DNA of 48,420 bases, taken from Nitrosomonadaceae bacterium (lineage in GTDB: Bacteria; Pseudomonadota; Gammaproteobacteria; Burkholderiales; Nitrosomonadaceae). Below the pieces are notes generated by a model that ran no database searches, was not told where the DNA came from, and worked only from the letters and a program-made list of their open reading frames with translations. Location of the stretch: NCBI GenBank assembly GCA_919902515.1, contig CAKKRD010000032.1:1-48420 (forward strand). The letters run 5' to 3'. A program made the position numbers and the translations under genes. Positions within the stretch are counted from its first letter, which is position 1, and each line of letters opens with the position of its first letter. Below, piece after piece: positions 34,726-42,726 of the stretch.

Positions 34726-35637
34726 ATGCTCAACTACCGGCAGTTACATTATTTCTGGGCCGTCGCCAAGGCAGGCAGCATCATCCGTGCGAGCGAGCGA
34801 CTGCATCTCACGCCTCAAACCCTGAGTGGCCAGATCAGCCTGCTGGAAGAAACGCTGGGCGTAGCCCTGTTCTTGCGAGTGGGCCGGCGCCTGCAGCTCA
34901 CGGAGACTGGCCGGCTCACACTCTCTTACGCCGATGAGCTGTTCCAGATCGGCAACGATCTGGAAGAGGCGCTGCGCAGCCGTCCTGAAGACCGCTCCAT
35001 CCAGTTCCGCGTGGGGGTTGACGATGTTGTGCCGAAATCGATTGCCTATCGGCTGTTGACACCGGCGATGTCTATGACCGAACCGGTGCGCATCGTCTGC
35101 CGGGAGAACAAGCTGGTGCGATTGCTGGTGGAGCTGGCTTTCCACCGGCTTGATCTGGTGCTTGCCGACCGGCCCATGCCACCCGAAACGAACGTGAAAG
35201 GCTACAGCCACAAACTCGGGGATTGCGGCATCACGTTTTTCGCCGCACCGCAGCTTGCAGCACAGCTTAAAGGCAAATGGCCGCGCATACTGAATGCTGC
35301 TCCCCTGCTGATACCGGGCGAGAATGCCGCCGTGCGGGTGACGCTAATGCGCTGGTTCGACGCCCACCAGATCCGTCCACGCATCGTCGGGGAGTTCGAT
35401 GACAGTGCGCTGATGCATGCTTTCGGGCAGGCTGGTATCGGCATTTTCATCGCGCCATCGGTGATTGCCGATGAAGTGCAACGCGAGCATGGCGTCACAG
35501 TCATCGGCCGAACCGATGAAGTCACCGAGCAATTTTACGCCATTTCAATGGAACGCCGGCTCACTCACCCCGCGGTAGTCGCAATCAACGACACCGCGCA
35601 TCGCAAACTGTTCGCTGGCCTTAAGAAGACTCGTTGA
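34726..35637 (+). CDS. nhaR: LysR-family regulator, NhaR type
   Basis: A 303-residue LysR-type regulator. The winged helix-turn-helix is at about 1-60 (LHYFWAVAKAGSIIRASERLHLTPQTLSGQI), which matches the NhaR pattern including FWAVAKAGS and TPQTLSGQI. The effector domain is at about 90-295. In E. coli NhaR activates the sodium/proton antiporter gene nhaA in response to sodium. No antiporter gene is in this window; the divergent neighbour is the RND efflux operon, so it may control that operon, with metal or cation stress as the signal (inference). The ribosome site is weak. Confidence 0.85.
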   Translation: MLNYRQLHYFWAVAKAGSIIRASERLHLTPQTLSGQISLLEETLGVALFLRVGRRLQLTETGRLTLSYADELFQIGNDLEEALRSRPEDRSIQFRVGVDDVVPKSIAYRLLTPAMSMTEPVRIVCRENKLVRLLVELAFHRLDLVLADRPMPPETNVKGYSHKLGDCGITFFAAPQLAAQLKGKWPRILNAAPLLIPGENAAVRVTLMRWFDAHQIRPRIVGEFDDSALMHAFGQAGIGIFIAPSVIADEVQREHGVTVIGRTDEVTEQFYAISMERRLTHPAVVAINDTAHRKLFAGLKKTR

Positions 35638-35808
35638 CAAAAGTCTGATCATCGCGAATCAGCAGAATCAGCAAAGAAAGACTCCGGACGAGCGTAGCAG
35701 AATCATCTTGCCTGTCGCGCAGGTCAGAACGAATAGTAGAATTGGTAGGGGCTGGTGCGAGGGAAGAACAGCGCGGGGCTCTAAACTAAAATACTACCGA
35801 ATCCAGAA
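35638..35808. other. Spacer between convergent nhaR and DUF3106 genes
   Basis: About 170 bases without a gene. Nothing resembling a terminator hairpin with T run was found, only a short direct repeat of AATCAGCA near 35657-35675. Confidence 0.4.
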
Positions 35809-36225
35809 TCAATCAGGTGCTTGATCCAAACTGCTGGCAGCTTTCTTCTGCTCTTCTCGCAGCTGCTCATATTCACGCCATTTATGCTTGATTTCATAGT
35901 GTTTCTCAGGCGGAAGTTGCTTGATATTCTTGTACTTCTCGCGCACCTTATTGCGCTGCTCGGAAGTAAGTGCAGCCCAGTCACGCATCTGCGACTGTAT
36001 GCGCTGTTGTTCAAGGGAAGACATGTTCGGGTAGCGTTTGGCGATACTCAACCATTTCTTCTTTCTGGCAGCATCCATCCCGTCCCAATTCTGCGCGAGG
36101 GGTGCCAGGACTTGCTTTTGCTGAGAATTCAGCCGTACCCAAGCAGGCTGCCCGGATTCAGCCAAGACATGGGCAGGGGCCAACAGGCATAGCCAGAGGG
36201 CTACTGCCAGGAGTGGTCTAGCCAT
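35809..36225 (-). CDS. Exported DUF3106 protein
   Basis: A 138-residue protein with a cleavable signal peptide (cleavage near HVLAES) and a helical, charged mature part. The repeating pattern (WVRLNSQQKQVL, WDGMDAARKKKW, RYPNMSSLEQQRIQSQM, ALTSEQRNKVREKYK) is that of DUF3106. The arrangement of LxxxQ and W residues recalls periplasmic stress sensors of the CpxP type, but that link is only a resemblance. The gene overlaps the end of the DUF3619 gene by 25 bases, in another frame. It is the third gene of the ECF sigma operon, so a role in sensing for that sigma factor is plausible. Confidence 0.88.
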   Translation of the reverse strand: MARPLLAVALWLCLLAPAHVLAESGQPAWVRLNSQQKQVLAPLAQNWDGMDAARKKKWLSIAKRYPNMSSLEQQRIQSQMRDWAALTSEQRNKVREKYKNIKQLPPEKHYEIKHKWREYEQLREEQKKAASSLDQAPD

Positions 36226-36575
36226 TCACCGAACTCATCGTCAAGATAAGCGTCAACTGGCAACTCATCGGTGAGCAGCATTATATCCAGGTCCGCGATA
36301 TCGTCTCCCTGCTGTAAAGGAGTTTGCCAGTAAGCAACGCCTGCCAGAGCGAGCAATAGAGCAAACAGCGATAGTATCCTGCCAGCGTTGAGCCGGTCAT
36401 GCCCGCTGTGCGCAGACGTGCCACCGCCCGTGGCGACCCGTGTCTCGCTCATCTGGTAATTCTCCAGGGAAGCTCTGCGCGCCGCCTGCAAGCGCTGCAG
36501 CGTGTCTTGCCCGATATCATCCAATCCACGATCTAGCAGCCGGGTAATTTCTTTTCCCAATTCCGGTTCATTCAT
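36201..36575 (-). CDS. DUF3619 membrane protein, probable anti-sigma-like partner
   Basis: A 124-residue protein from ATG 36575, whose AAGGAG ribosome site lies eight bases upstream; codons further up belong to the sigma gene. The N-terminal cytosolic part (about 1-60) is helical, followed by one membrane segment (about 66-84, SLFALLLALAGVAYW) and an acidic periplasmic tail. It matches DUF3619. The size, topology and position right after an ECF sigma gene are those of an anti-sigma factor; direct evidence is lacking. Its ATG overlaps the sigma stop as ATGA. Confidence 0.85.
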   Translation of the reverse strand: MNEPELGKEITRLLDRGLDDIGQDTLQRLQAARRASLENYQMSETRVATGGGTSAHSGHDRLNAGRILSLFALLLALAGVAYWQTPLQQGDDIADLDIMLLTDELPVDAYLDDEFGEWLDHSWQ

Positions 36576-37147
36576 GGCTCGACTCCTTTTTTCTTCAGTA
36601 TGGCAGCGAGAGCGTGGGTTGCACGGGAGCAATGAGTTTTCACACTTCCTTCCGAACATTCCATGATCGCCGCAGTCTCTTCAACATTCATTTCTTCCCA
36701 GTAACGCAGTAGGAAGGCTTCGCGTTGACGTGCCGGCAGAGTTTTTATAGCTTCTTCAATAGAACTAATAAGTTGTGACTGTTCCAGTTGCGCATGCGGA
36801 TCATTACCAAAATCGGAGTCTGTCTTTACCCGCAAGGTTTCCAGCAGATCGTAATCTTCGCCGCCTTTTTCCTGACTGTTGGGCGTGAATGACGAGAACA
36901 GTGTAGTCCATAATGAGCGGGTCTTCTGCCGCCGGTAGTAATCACGTATGGTGTTTTGCAGAATGCGCTGGAACAGAAGCGGCAATTCCTCTGGCAGGTT
37001 GGCCGCATATTTTTCAGTGAGCTTCATCATGGAGTCCTGGACAATATCCAGCGCCACATGTTCGTCCCTTACTGCAAACAGCGCCTGTTTATAGGCGCGC
37101 CGCTCGGTCTCAGCCAGAAAATCGGAAAGCTCCTGTCGGGTAGCCAG
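36572..37147 (-). CDS. ECF RNA polymerase sigma factor with non-standard start codon
   Basis: A sigma factor of about 191 residues. Region 2 (FLAETERRAYKQALF, then VALDIVQDSMMKL) and region 4 (LPARQREAFLLRYWEEMNVEETAAIMECSEGSVKTHCSRA) are clear. GTG 37057 would cut off half of region 2.1. Open coding continues upstream in frame to an in-frame TAA at 37156-37154, and contains no ATG, GTG or TTG start at its N-terminal end. The family-like N-terminus LATRQELSDF starts at CTG 37147-37145, with AGG at 37159-37157 as a weak ribosome site; ATT at 37153 is the other choice. It heads the sigma-DUF3619-DUF3106 operon. Confidence 0.88.
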   Translation of the reverse strand: MATRQELSDFLAETERRAYKQALFAVRDEHVALDIVQDSMMKLTEKYAANLPEELPLLFQRILQNTIRDYYRRQKTRSLWTTLFSSFTPNSQEKGGEDYDLLETLRVKTDSDFGNDPHAQLEQSQLISSIEEAIKTLPARQREAFLLRYWEEMNVEETAAIMECSEGSVKTHCSRATHALAAILKKKGVEP

Positions 37148-37439
37148 AACAATTTACCTGTAATTAAAAATGATTGGACATTACCGGCGGCAATGGTAGC
37201 AAACTTTTTCGTTATGCTGGATCAGTTTTCTGCGTAGCGAGGAGATGGATCAGGATATCTGCCAGGATCGAGCGCATGGACCAGCGCTTGATTGATCCAT
37301 GGCGATGATTTCTGGAGTACCATTGTGACGCATATCAGAATGACATCTATTGGAAACCGCATCCTTCCGGAACCGGGTATCCCCTTTTACTCCTGCATTT
37401 TAAAAGCACCCATATATTCGATCCCCTGCGTCCCAGTTA
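37148..37439. other. Divergent control region between the sigma operon and the cyanophycin cluster
   Basis: A spacer of about 290 bases without a gene. It contains an 8-base inverted repeat ATGGATCA (37245-37252) and TGATCCAT (37293-37300) separated by 40 bases. It also contains GGAACC at 37369-37374, the typical -35 element of many ECF sigma factors, 66 bases before the ABC gene. A matching ECF -10 element is not convincing. Confidence 0.35.
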
Positions 37440-39737
37440 ATGCAACCGAACCCCTCCTCATCCGCCCTGCCCCCCGCCTGGGCTACCCAAGTCGAATCGC
37501 AATTGGTCGATGGAGAAAAAGTGTTGGCCTGGCTGGAAACTGACCTCGATGCCCAGCTGCATTTTGCCTCCGGCCTGTTGGTTGTCACCAACCTACGCTT
37601 GCTGTCCAGATCATCGACAGATGCCCCCTGGCAGGACTGGACTTACCGGCAGGGAATAATGCTGACGCGCCGCGATCATTCCGGCATTGGCAGCCTTGAG
37701 CTGGCTGACGCAGATTCACTACTTGCTCGCTGGCGCTATACGCTCAGTAACAATATTGCCGCTGGCCGCTTGATCGAGCATTTCCTGCGGCAACTCAGTC
37801 ACCACCTCACCGGGGAACTACCTCCATCGCCGGAGCAGATCCTGTGCCCGAAATGCCAGAGTGTGCTCGATACCCCGCTCCCGCCCGGGCAGGAAGAATG
37901 TGCGCTGTGCAGCAAAGAAATATATACGCCCCCTTCCACCTGGACGTTATTCCGCCTGTGGCGCTTCGCCAGACCCTACAAATGGCGGCTGCTCGCCGGC
38001 TTTCTGCTGACCCTGGGCAGCACGGCAGCAACACTGGTGCCTCCTTACATGACCATGCCGCTGATGGATAACGTGCTGATCCCCTATCAGAACGGCAAAC
38101 CTATCGACACCGACCTGGTGACACTCTACCTTTCCGGTTTGTTCGGTGCAGCATTGCTGGCCTGGATGCTGGGATGGGCGCGCACCTACGTTCTGGCACT
38201 GGTTTCCGAACGTATCGGCGCTGACCTGCGCACCGCCACTTACGAACATCTGCTGAAGCTCTCGCAAGAGTATTTCGGTGGCAAACGTACCGGAGATCTG
38301 ATGGCGCGCATTGGTTCTGAAACCGATCGCATCAACATTTTCATCTCGCTGCACCTGCTCGATTTCGCCACCGACGTGCTGATGATCGCCATGACCACGA
38401 TTATTCTGGTCTCGATCAATCCTTGGCTGGCGCTGGTGACTCTGTTGCCGTTGCCTATCATCGCCTGGCTGATCCACGTGGTGCGCGACAAGCTGCGTAC
38501 CGGATTTGAGAAAGTTGATCGCATCTGGGCCGAAGTGACCAACGTGCTCGCCGACACCATTCCCGGGATGCGCGTAGTCAAAGCTTTTGCGCAGGAAAAG
38601 CGCGAAGCGGCGCGCTTCCGCGCAACAAATCAGCACAACCTGGAAGTCAATGACCGGGTAAACAGAATCTGGTCACTGTTCACCCCGACCGTAACGCTAC
38701 TCACCGAAATCGGGCTGCTCGTGGTATGGATTTTCGGCATCTGGCAAGTCTCGGAGAATGCGATCACTGTCGGTGTACTCACCGCTTTTCTGGCTTATAT
38801 CAGCCGTTTCTACCTGAGGCTCGATTCAATGAGTCGCATCGTTTCGTTTACGCAGAAGGCAGCCGCGGGCACCAAACGTATTTTTGAGATTCTTGACCAG
38901 ACTTCCAGTGTTCCCGAGCCCGCCAACCCGGTGCACCTGCCGACCGTTACCGGCCGTATTGAGCTGCGCGGTGTCAGTTTCCGCTATGGCACGCGCAGCG
39001 TGACGCGCGATATCAGCATCGCTATTGAACCGGGCGAAATGGTCGGTCTGGTCGGCCATAGCGGCTCGGGCAAAAGCACGCTGGTCAATCTGATCTGCCG
39101 CTTCTACGACGTAACCGAAGGCGCGATCCTGATCGACGGGGTGGATATTCGCTCGTTGCCGGTGGCCGAGTACCGCAAACACGTCGGCCTGGTGCTGCAG
39201 GAGCCGTTCCTTTTTTTCGGCACCATCGCCGAGAACATTGCCTACGGCAAACCCGAGGCGACGCGCGCGGAGATTGTCGCTGCCGCCCGTGCTGCCCATG
39301 CTCACGAATTCATTCTGCGCCTGCCGCATGGCTACGACTCACTGGCCGGGGAGCGCGGACAAGCGCTCTCGGGTGGCGAGCGGCAGCGCATTTCAATTGC
39401 CCGCGCGCTGCTCATCGATCCACGCATCCTGATACTCGATGAAGCCACCTCTTCGGTTGATACCACCACCGAGAAAGAAATCCAGAAAGCGCTCGATAAT
39501 CTGGTGCGCGGCCGTACCACCATCGCCATTGCGCACCGCCTGTCCACCCTGCGCGGCGCCAACCGGCTGATCGTGCTCGACCGTGGCAGTATTGTTGAAG
39601 TCGGCAATCACGATGAACTGATGGCTCGCGCAGGCCATTACTACAACCTGTACCAGGCCCAGGCACGCAATGTCGACACCGAGGACGACCTGCGCCGACA
39701 GGATAGCGCTCTCAAAACAGAGGAAGCGCGCATATGA
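37440..39737 (+). CDS. Cyanophycin-cluster ABC transporter (fused permease-ATPase)
   Basis: A 765-residue half transporter of the exporter type. Residues 1-125 form a soluble domain without membrane segments. Two cysteine pairs (Cys136, Cys139, Cys154, Cys157) form a likely zinc ribbon. The six-helix membrane domain covers about 180-465, the ATPase about 505-750: Walker A GHSGSGKST 539-547, signature LSGGERQ 643-649, Walker B ILILDEAT 663-670, H-loop AHRLS. All catalytic residues are intact, so a homodimer should hydrolyse ATP. It overlaps the DUF1854 gene by ATGA and belongs to a family seen beside cphA genes in proteobacteria. Cargo is unknown. No good ribosome site precedes ATG 37440. Confidence 0.93.
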   Translation: MQPNPSSSALPPAWATQVESQLVDGEKVLAWLETDLDAQLHFASGLLVVTNLRLLSRSSTDAPWQDWTYRQGIMLTRRDHSGIGSLELADADSLLARWRYTLSNNIAAGRLIEHFLRQLSHHLTGELPPSPEQILCPKCQSVLDTPLPPGQEECALCSKEIYTPPSTWTLFRLWRFARPYKWRLLAGFLLTLGSTAATLVPPYMTMPLMDNVLIPYQNGKPIDTDLVTLYLSGLFGAALLAWMLGWARTYVLALVSERIGADLRTATYEHLLKLSQEYFGGKRTGDLMARIGSETDRINIFISLHLLDFATDVLMIAMTTIILVSINPWLALVTLLPLPIIAWLIHVVRDKLRTGFEKVDRIWAEVTNVLADTIPGMRVVKAFAQEKREAARFRATNQHNLEVNDRVNRIWSLFTPTVTLLTEIGLLVVWIFGIWQVSENAITVGVLTAFLAYISRFYLRLDSMSRIVSFTQKAAAGTKRIFEILDQTSSVPEPANPVHLPTVTGRIELRGVSFRYGTRSVTRDISIAIEPGEMVGLVGHSGSGKSTLVNLICRFYDVTEGAILIDGVDIRSLPVAEYRKHVGLVLQEPFLFFGTIAENIAYGKPEATRAEIVAAARAAHAHEFILRLPHGYDSLAGERGQALSGGERQRISIARALLIDPRILILDEATSSVDTTTEKEIQKALDNLVRGRTTIAIAHRLSTLRGANRLIVLDRGSIVEVGNHDELMARAGHYYNLYQAQARNVDTEDDLRRQDSALKTEEARI

Positions 39738-40207
39738 TCGCTCAGCCTGATTTCCAACTGAGTCGGAACGCCTTCGGGCGACTGGTATTCACCGGTCCGG
39801 ATGGACGGGCACAGGAAGGTGTGGTGCCCGTGCGCGCTTTTCCAATCGCCGCGCCCGATCAAGGCATTGCGCTGATTGATTCGCAAGGCCATGAACTGGC
39901 CTGGATCGACCGCCTGGTCAACTTGCCGGACGAATTGCGCACACTGATCGAGGCGGAACTCGGCAGCCGTGAATTCATGCCGGAAATCAAGCGCATCCTT
40001 GAAGTTTCAAGTTTTGCCACACCATGTACCTGGCAGGTGGAGACGGATCGTGGCGTAACCGCCTTCATCCTCAAAGGTGAAGAAAATATCCGCCGCCTGA
40101 CCCCGCCAGCCCTGCTGATCACGGAAAGCCACGGTATTCACTTCCTGATCCGTGACCGCTTTGCGCTCGATCATCACAGCCGCAAGATTCTCGACCGCTT
40201 CCTCTAA
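39734..40207 (+). CDS. DUF1854 family protein, cyanophycin-associated
   Basis: A 157-residue soluble protein of DUF1854, known to accompany cphA genes and the ABC protein above. It has no signal or membrane segment. Visible blocks are GVVPVRAFPIAAPDQGIAL (about 29-47), the ELAWIDRLVNLPDELRTLI region (54-72), EIKRILEVSSFATPCTWQVETDRG (83-106) and a terminal DRFALDHHSRKILDRFL. The WxVxTDRG strand and LxxRD pattern suggest a small beta-rich binding domain. No catalytic motif is seen. Its ATG overlaps the ABC stop, so the two products are probably made in fixed ratio and may form a complex. Confidence 0.88.
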   Translation: MIAQPDFQLSRNAFGRLVFTGPDGRAQEGVVPVRAFPIAAPDQGIALIDSQGHELAWIDRLVNLPDELRTLIEAELGSREFMPEIKRILEVSSFATPCTWQVETDRGVTAFILKGEENIRRLTPPALLITESHGIHFLIRDRFALDHHSRKILDRFL

Positions 40208-40419
40208 TCTGTCTCGCCGCGTAGCAGTCGGGAATCCGTCGGTGACACTCCTCGCAAACAATACAAATATCTATTACCAATCAATTGATTAAGTTAAGCG
40301 CACCAATTTATGAAAGGTCCAGGCTACAGCCTGCCCGGCAGAATTATTTAACGTGGCTGTAAACCGATCCATGCCAACTGCGTTAGTTCGGCTTCGTCCA
40401 CTCAGTACGGCTCCATTTC
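40208..40419. promoter_or_regulatory. Spacer upstream of the cphA pair with a 12-base palindrome
   Basis: 212 bases without a gene separate the DUF1854 and CphA' genes, long enough for a second promoter. A perfect palindrome AATCAATTGATT lies at 40279-40290, within an AT-rich stretch, and could be an operator. A short GC-rich hairpin (CAGGC, TACA, GCCTG) follows near 40320. No terminator with a T run is seen. Confidence 0.3.
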
Positions 40420-42726
40420 ATGCCAGATTGCACCACTGTTGACCACATTAATAAGAAGGACATCAAGTTTCTCGAGATCCGCCATCTGAATGGTCCCAAT
40501 ATCTGGACCTACTACCCGGTTCTTGAAACACTTGTCGACATCGGCGAACTCGAAGACTTTCCGTCCAACACCATCCCCGGCTTTTATGAACGCCTGTCTT
40601 CCTCGCTGCCTTCGCTGATTGAGCACCGCTGCAGCTACGAAGAACGTGGCGGTTTCTTGCGCCGGGTCGAGGAAGGCACCTGGCCATGCCATATCCTCGA
40701 ACACGTTACGCTTGAATTGCAGAATCTGGCCGGCATGCGCGGCGGCTTTGGCAGGGCCCGTGAAACTTCGGTGCGCGGCGTCTACAAGGTAATCGTCAGC
40801 GCCTGGCATGCGGAAATTACGCGCAGCGCCCTGTTCGCAGCGCGTGAACTGGTGCTGACGGCAATGCAGGGCCAACAATTCTATGACGTCGAGGGCACGC
40901 TCGAGCGCCTGCGTGGCATGGTCGATTCGCTCTGGTTAGGCCCGTCGACTGCATGTATCGTTGACGCCGCCGCTACCCGCAACATTCCCGCCATTCGTCT
41001 GCTTGCCAAGGGAAATCTGGTGCAGCTCGGCCATGGCGCCCGCAGCCGGCACATCTGGACGGCCGAAACCGACCGTACTCCGGCAATTGCCGAAAGCATC
41101 TCGCGTGACAAGGATCTGACCAAGTCACTGCTCCGATCCTGCGGCGTTCCTGTTCCTGAGGGGCGTATCGTCACCAGTGCTGAAGATGCCTGGGAGGCCG
41201 CTGAAGACATCGGCTTGCCAGTCGTCATTAAACCCTGTGACGGCAATCATGGGCGCGGGGTCTTTATTGAATTGACCCGGCGTGAAGAGGTCGAATCAGC
41301 CTATCACGCAGCACTGAAAGAAGGTAGCGGCGTACTGGTCGAACGCTATATCCCGGGTACCGAACACCGCCTGCTGATCGTGGGTGGACAGCTCGTTGCC
41401 GCCAATCGGGGCGACTCGGTATCCGTTACAGGTGACGGGACGTCAACCATCACCGAGTTGATCGATCAGCAGATCAATTCCGATCCGCGCCGCGGGACGA
41501 CCGAGGATTTCCCGCTTAACATGATTCGCCTGGATAGTGCAGCACGCATGGAAATCTCCCATCAAGGTTTTACCGGCGACTCAGTGCCAGCAGCCGGCCT
41601 TGAAGTTCTGATCCAGCGTAACGGCAACCACGCCTTCGACGTTACCGATGAAGTGCACCCCAGCATTGCCGCAGCCGCCTCACTCGCTGCCCGCATTGTT
41701 GGTCTGGATATCGCCGGCATCGATCTTGTCACCGCTGACATTTCGCGCCCGCTCAGCGAGCAAGGCGGCGCCATCGTCGAGGTCAACGCCGGCCCCAGCC
41801 TGCTGATGCATATCAAGCCCGCTGTGGGCACGCCCCGTCCGGTTGGCAAAGCCATCGTCGATCACCTTTTCCCGGACGGCGATGACGGCCGCATTCCGAT
41901 TGTGGGCATCAGCGGCAGCTACGGCAAAACTACCGTGGCACACCTCGTCGCCCGGCTGCTCACCCTCTCCGGCAAACATACCGGGCTGGCATGCAGCGAT
42001 GGGCTGTACCTCGATTCCAGGCAAATTGACAAAGGCGATTGCGCCAAATGGGATGCGGCCAACCGTATTCTGATAAACCGCTCGGTCGAAGCCGCCGTGT
42101 TCGAGAACGGCAGCGATGCCATCCTCGGTGAGGGACTGGTCTACGATTGCTGCCAGGTCGGCATCATTACCAACGTCGAACCAGCCCGGCACTACGGCCG
42201 CTACGATATTGAAACCCCCGAGCAGGTTTACACTATCCTGCGCACCCAGGTGGACGTAGTAACACCGACAGCGGCGGCAGTAGATGATGTGATCGACATG
42301 GTATTGCCGACAGGTGCTGCGGTGCTCAACGCCAGGGTAGCAATGCTCGTCGAGATGTCCAAACTATGCAATGGTGAAGTCATCTACTTCAGCCTTGACC
42401 CCGAACTGCCGGCTGTCACCGCGCATCGCGCACAGGAAGCGCAAGGCAAGCGTGCGGTAATCGTTCGCAACGGGGAAATCATGCTTGCCACCGGCCCCAA
42501 TGAAGTGCCTTTGATCAAACTAACCAATGTCCCTCTGACTGATGGCGGACGTGCGGTTGCGCAAGTCGAGAATGTTCTGGCCGCAGTGGCTGCCGCATGG
42601 GCGCTCGGCATCGCACCCGACCTCATCCGCAGCGGAATCGCAACAGCCGAATCAGGCCAGGAAAAACATGCCCCCGGATACCGGGATCTCCCGACCGACC
42701 GAGAAACTCAAGGAAATTATTCATGA
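40420..42726 (+). CDS. cphA': Truncated cyanophycin synthetase paralogue CphA'
   Basis: A 768-residue relative of cyanophycin synthetase. The N-terminal domain (about 1-215; ILEHVTLELQNLAG is typical) and the ATP-grasp domain (about 220-475; VVIKPCDGNHGRGV at 268-281, VEVNAGPSLLMHI) look complete, so Asp addition chemistry may be kept. The Mur-like module begins at 490 with a P-loop GISGSYGKTT (496-505, Gly-Ser-Tyr where CphA1 has Gly-Thr-Asn). The following FETARGG motif is FENGSD (561-566). The protein ends at about the point where the Mur C-terminal domain would start; 110 residues are missing. It resembles the second cphA copies of proteobacteria. It overlaps cphA1 by ATGA. Confidence 0.92.
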   Translation: MPDCTTVDHINKKDIKFLEIRHLNGPNIWTYYPVLETLVDIGELEDFPSNTIPGFYERLSSSLPSLIEHRCSYEERGGFLRRVEEGTWPCHILEHVTLELQNLAGMRGGFGRARETSVRGVYKVIVSAWHAEITRSALFAARELVLTAMQGQQFYDVEGTLERLRGMVDSLWLGPSTACIVDAAATRNIPAIRLLAKGNLVQLGHGARSRHIWTAETDRTPAIAESISRDKDLTKSLLRSCGVPVPEGRIVTSAEDAWEAAEDIGLPVVIKPCDGNHGRGVFIELTRREEVESAYHAALKEGSGVLVERYIPGTEHRLLIVGGQLVAANRGDSVSVTGDGTSTITELIDQQINSDPRRGTTEDFPLNMIRLDSAARMEISHQGFTGDSVPAAGLEVLIQRNGNHAFDVTDEVHPSIAAAASLAARIVGLDIAGIDLVTADISRPLSEQGGAIVEVNAGPSLLMHIKPAVGTPRPVGKAIVDHLFPDGDDGRIPIVGISGSYGKTTVAHLVARLLTLSGKHTGLACSDGLYLDSRQIDKGDCAKWDAANRILINRSVEAAVFENGSDAILGEGLVYDCCQVGIITNVEPARHYGRYDIETPEQVYTILRTQVDVVTPTAAAVDDVIDMVLPTGAAVLNARVAMLVEMSKLCNGEVIYFSLDPELPAVTAHRAQEAQGKRAVIVRNGEIMLATGPNEVPLIKLTNVPLTDGGRAVAQVENVLAAVAAAWALGIAPDLIRSGIATAESGQEKHAPGYRDLPTDRETQGNYS

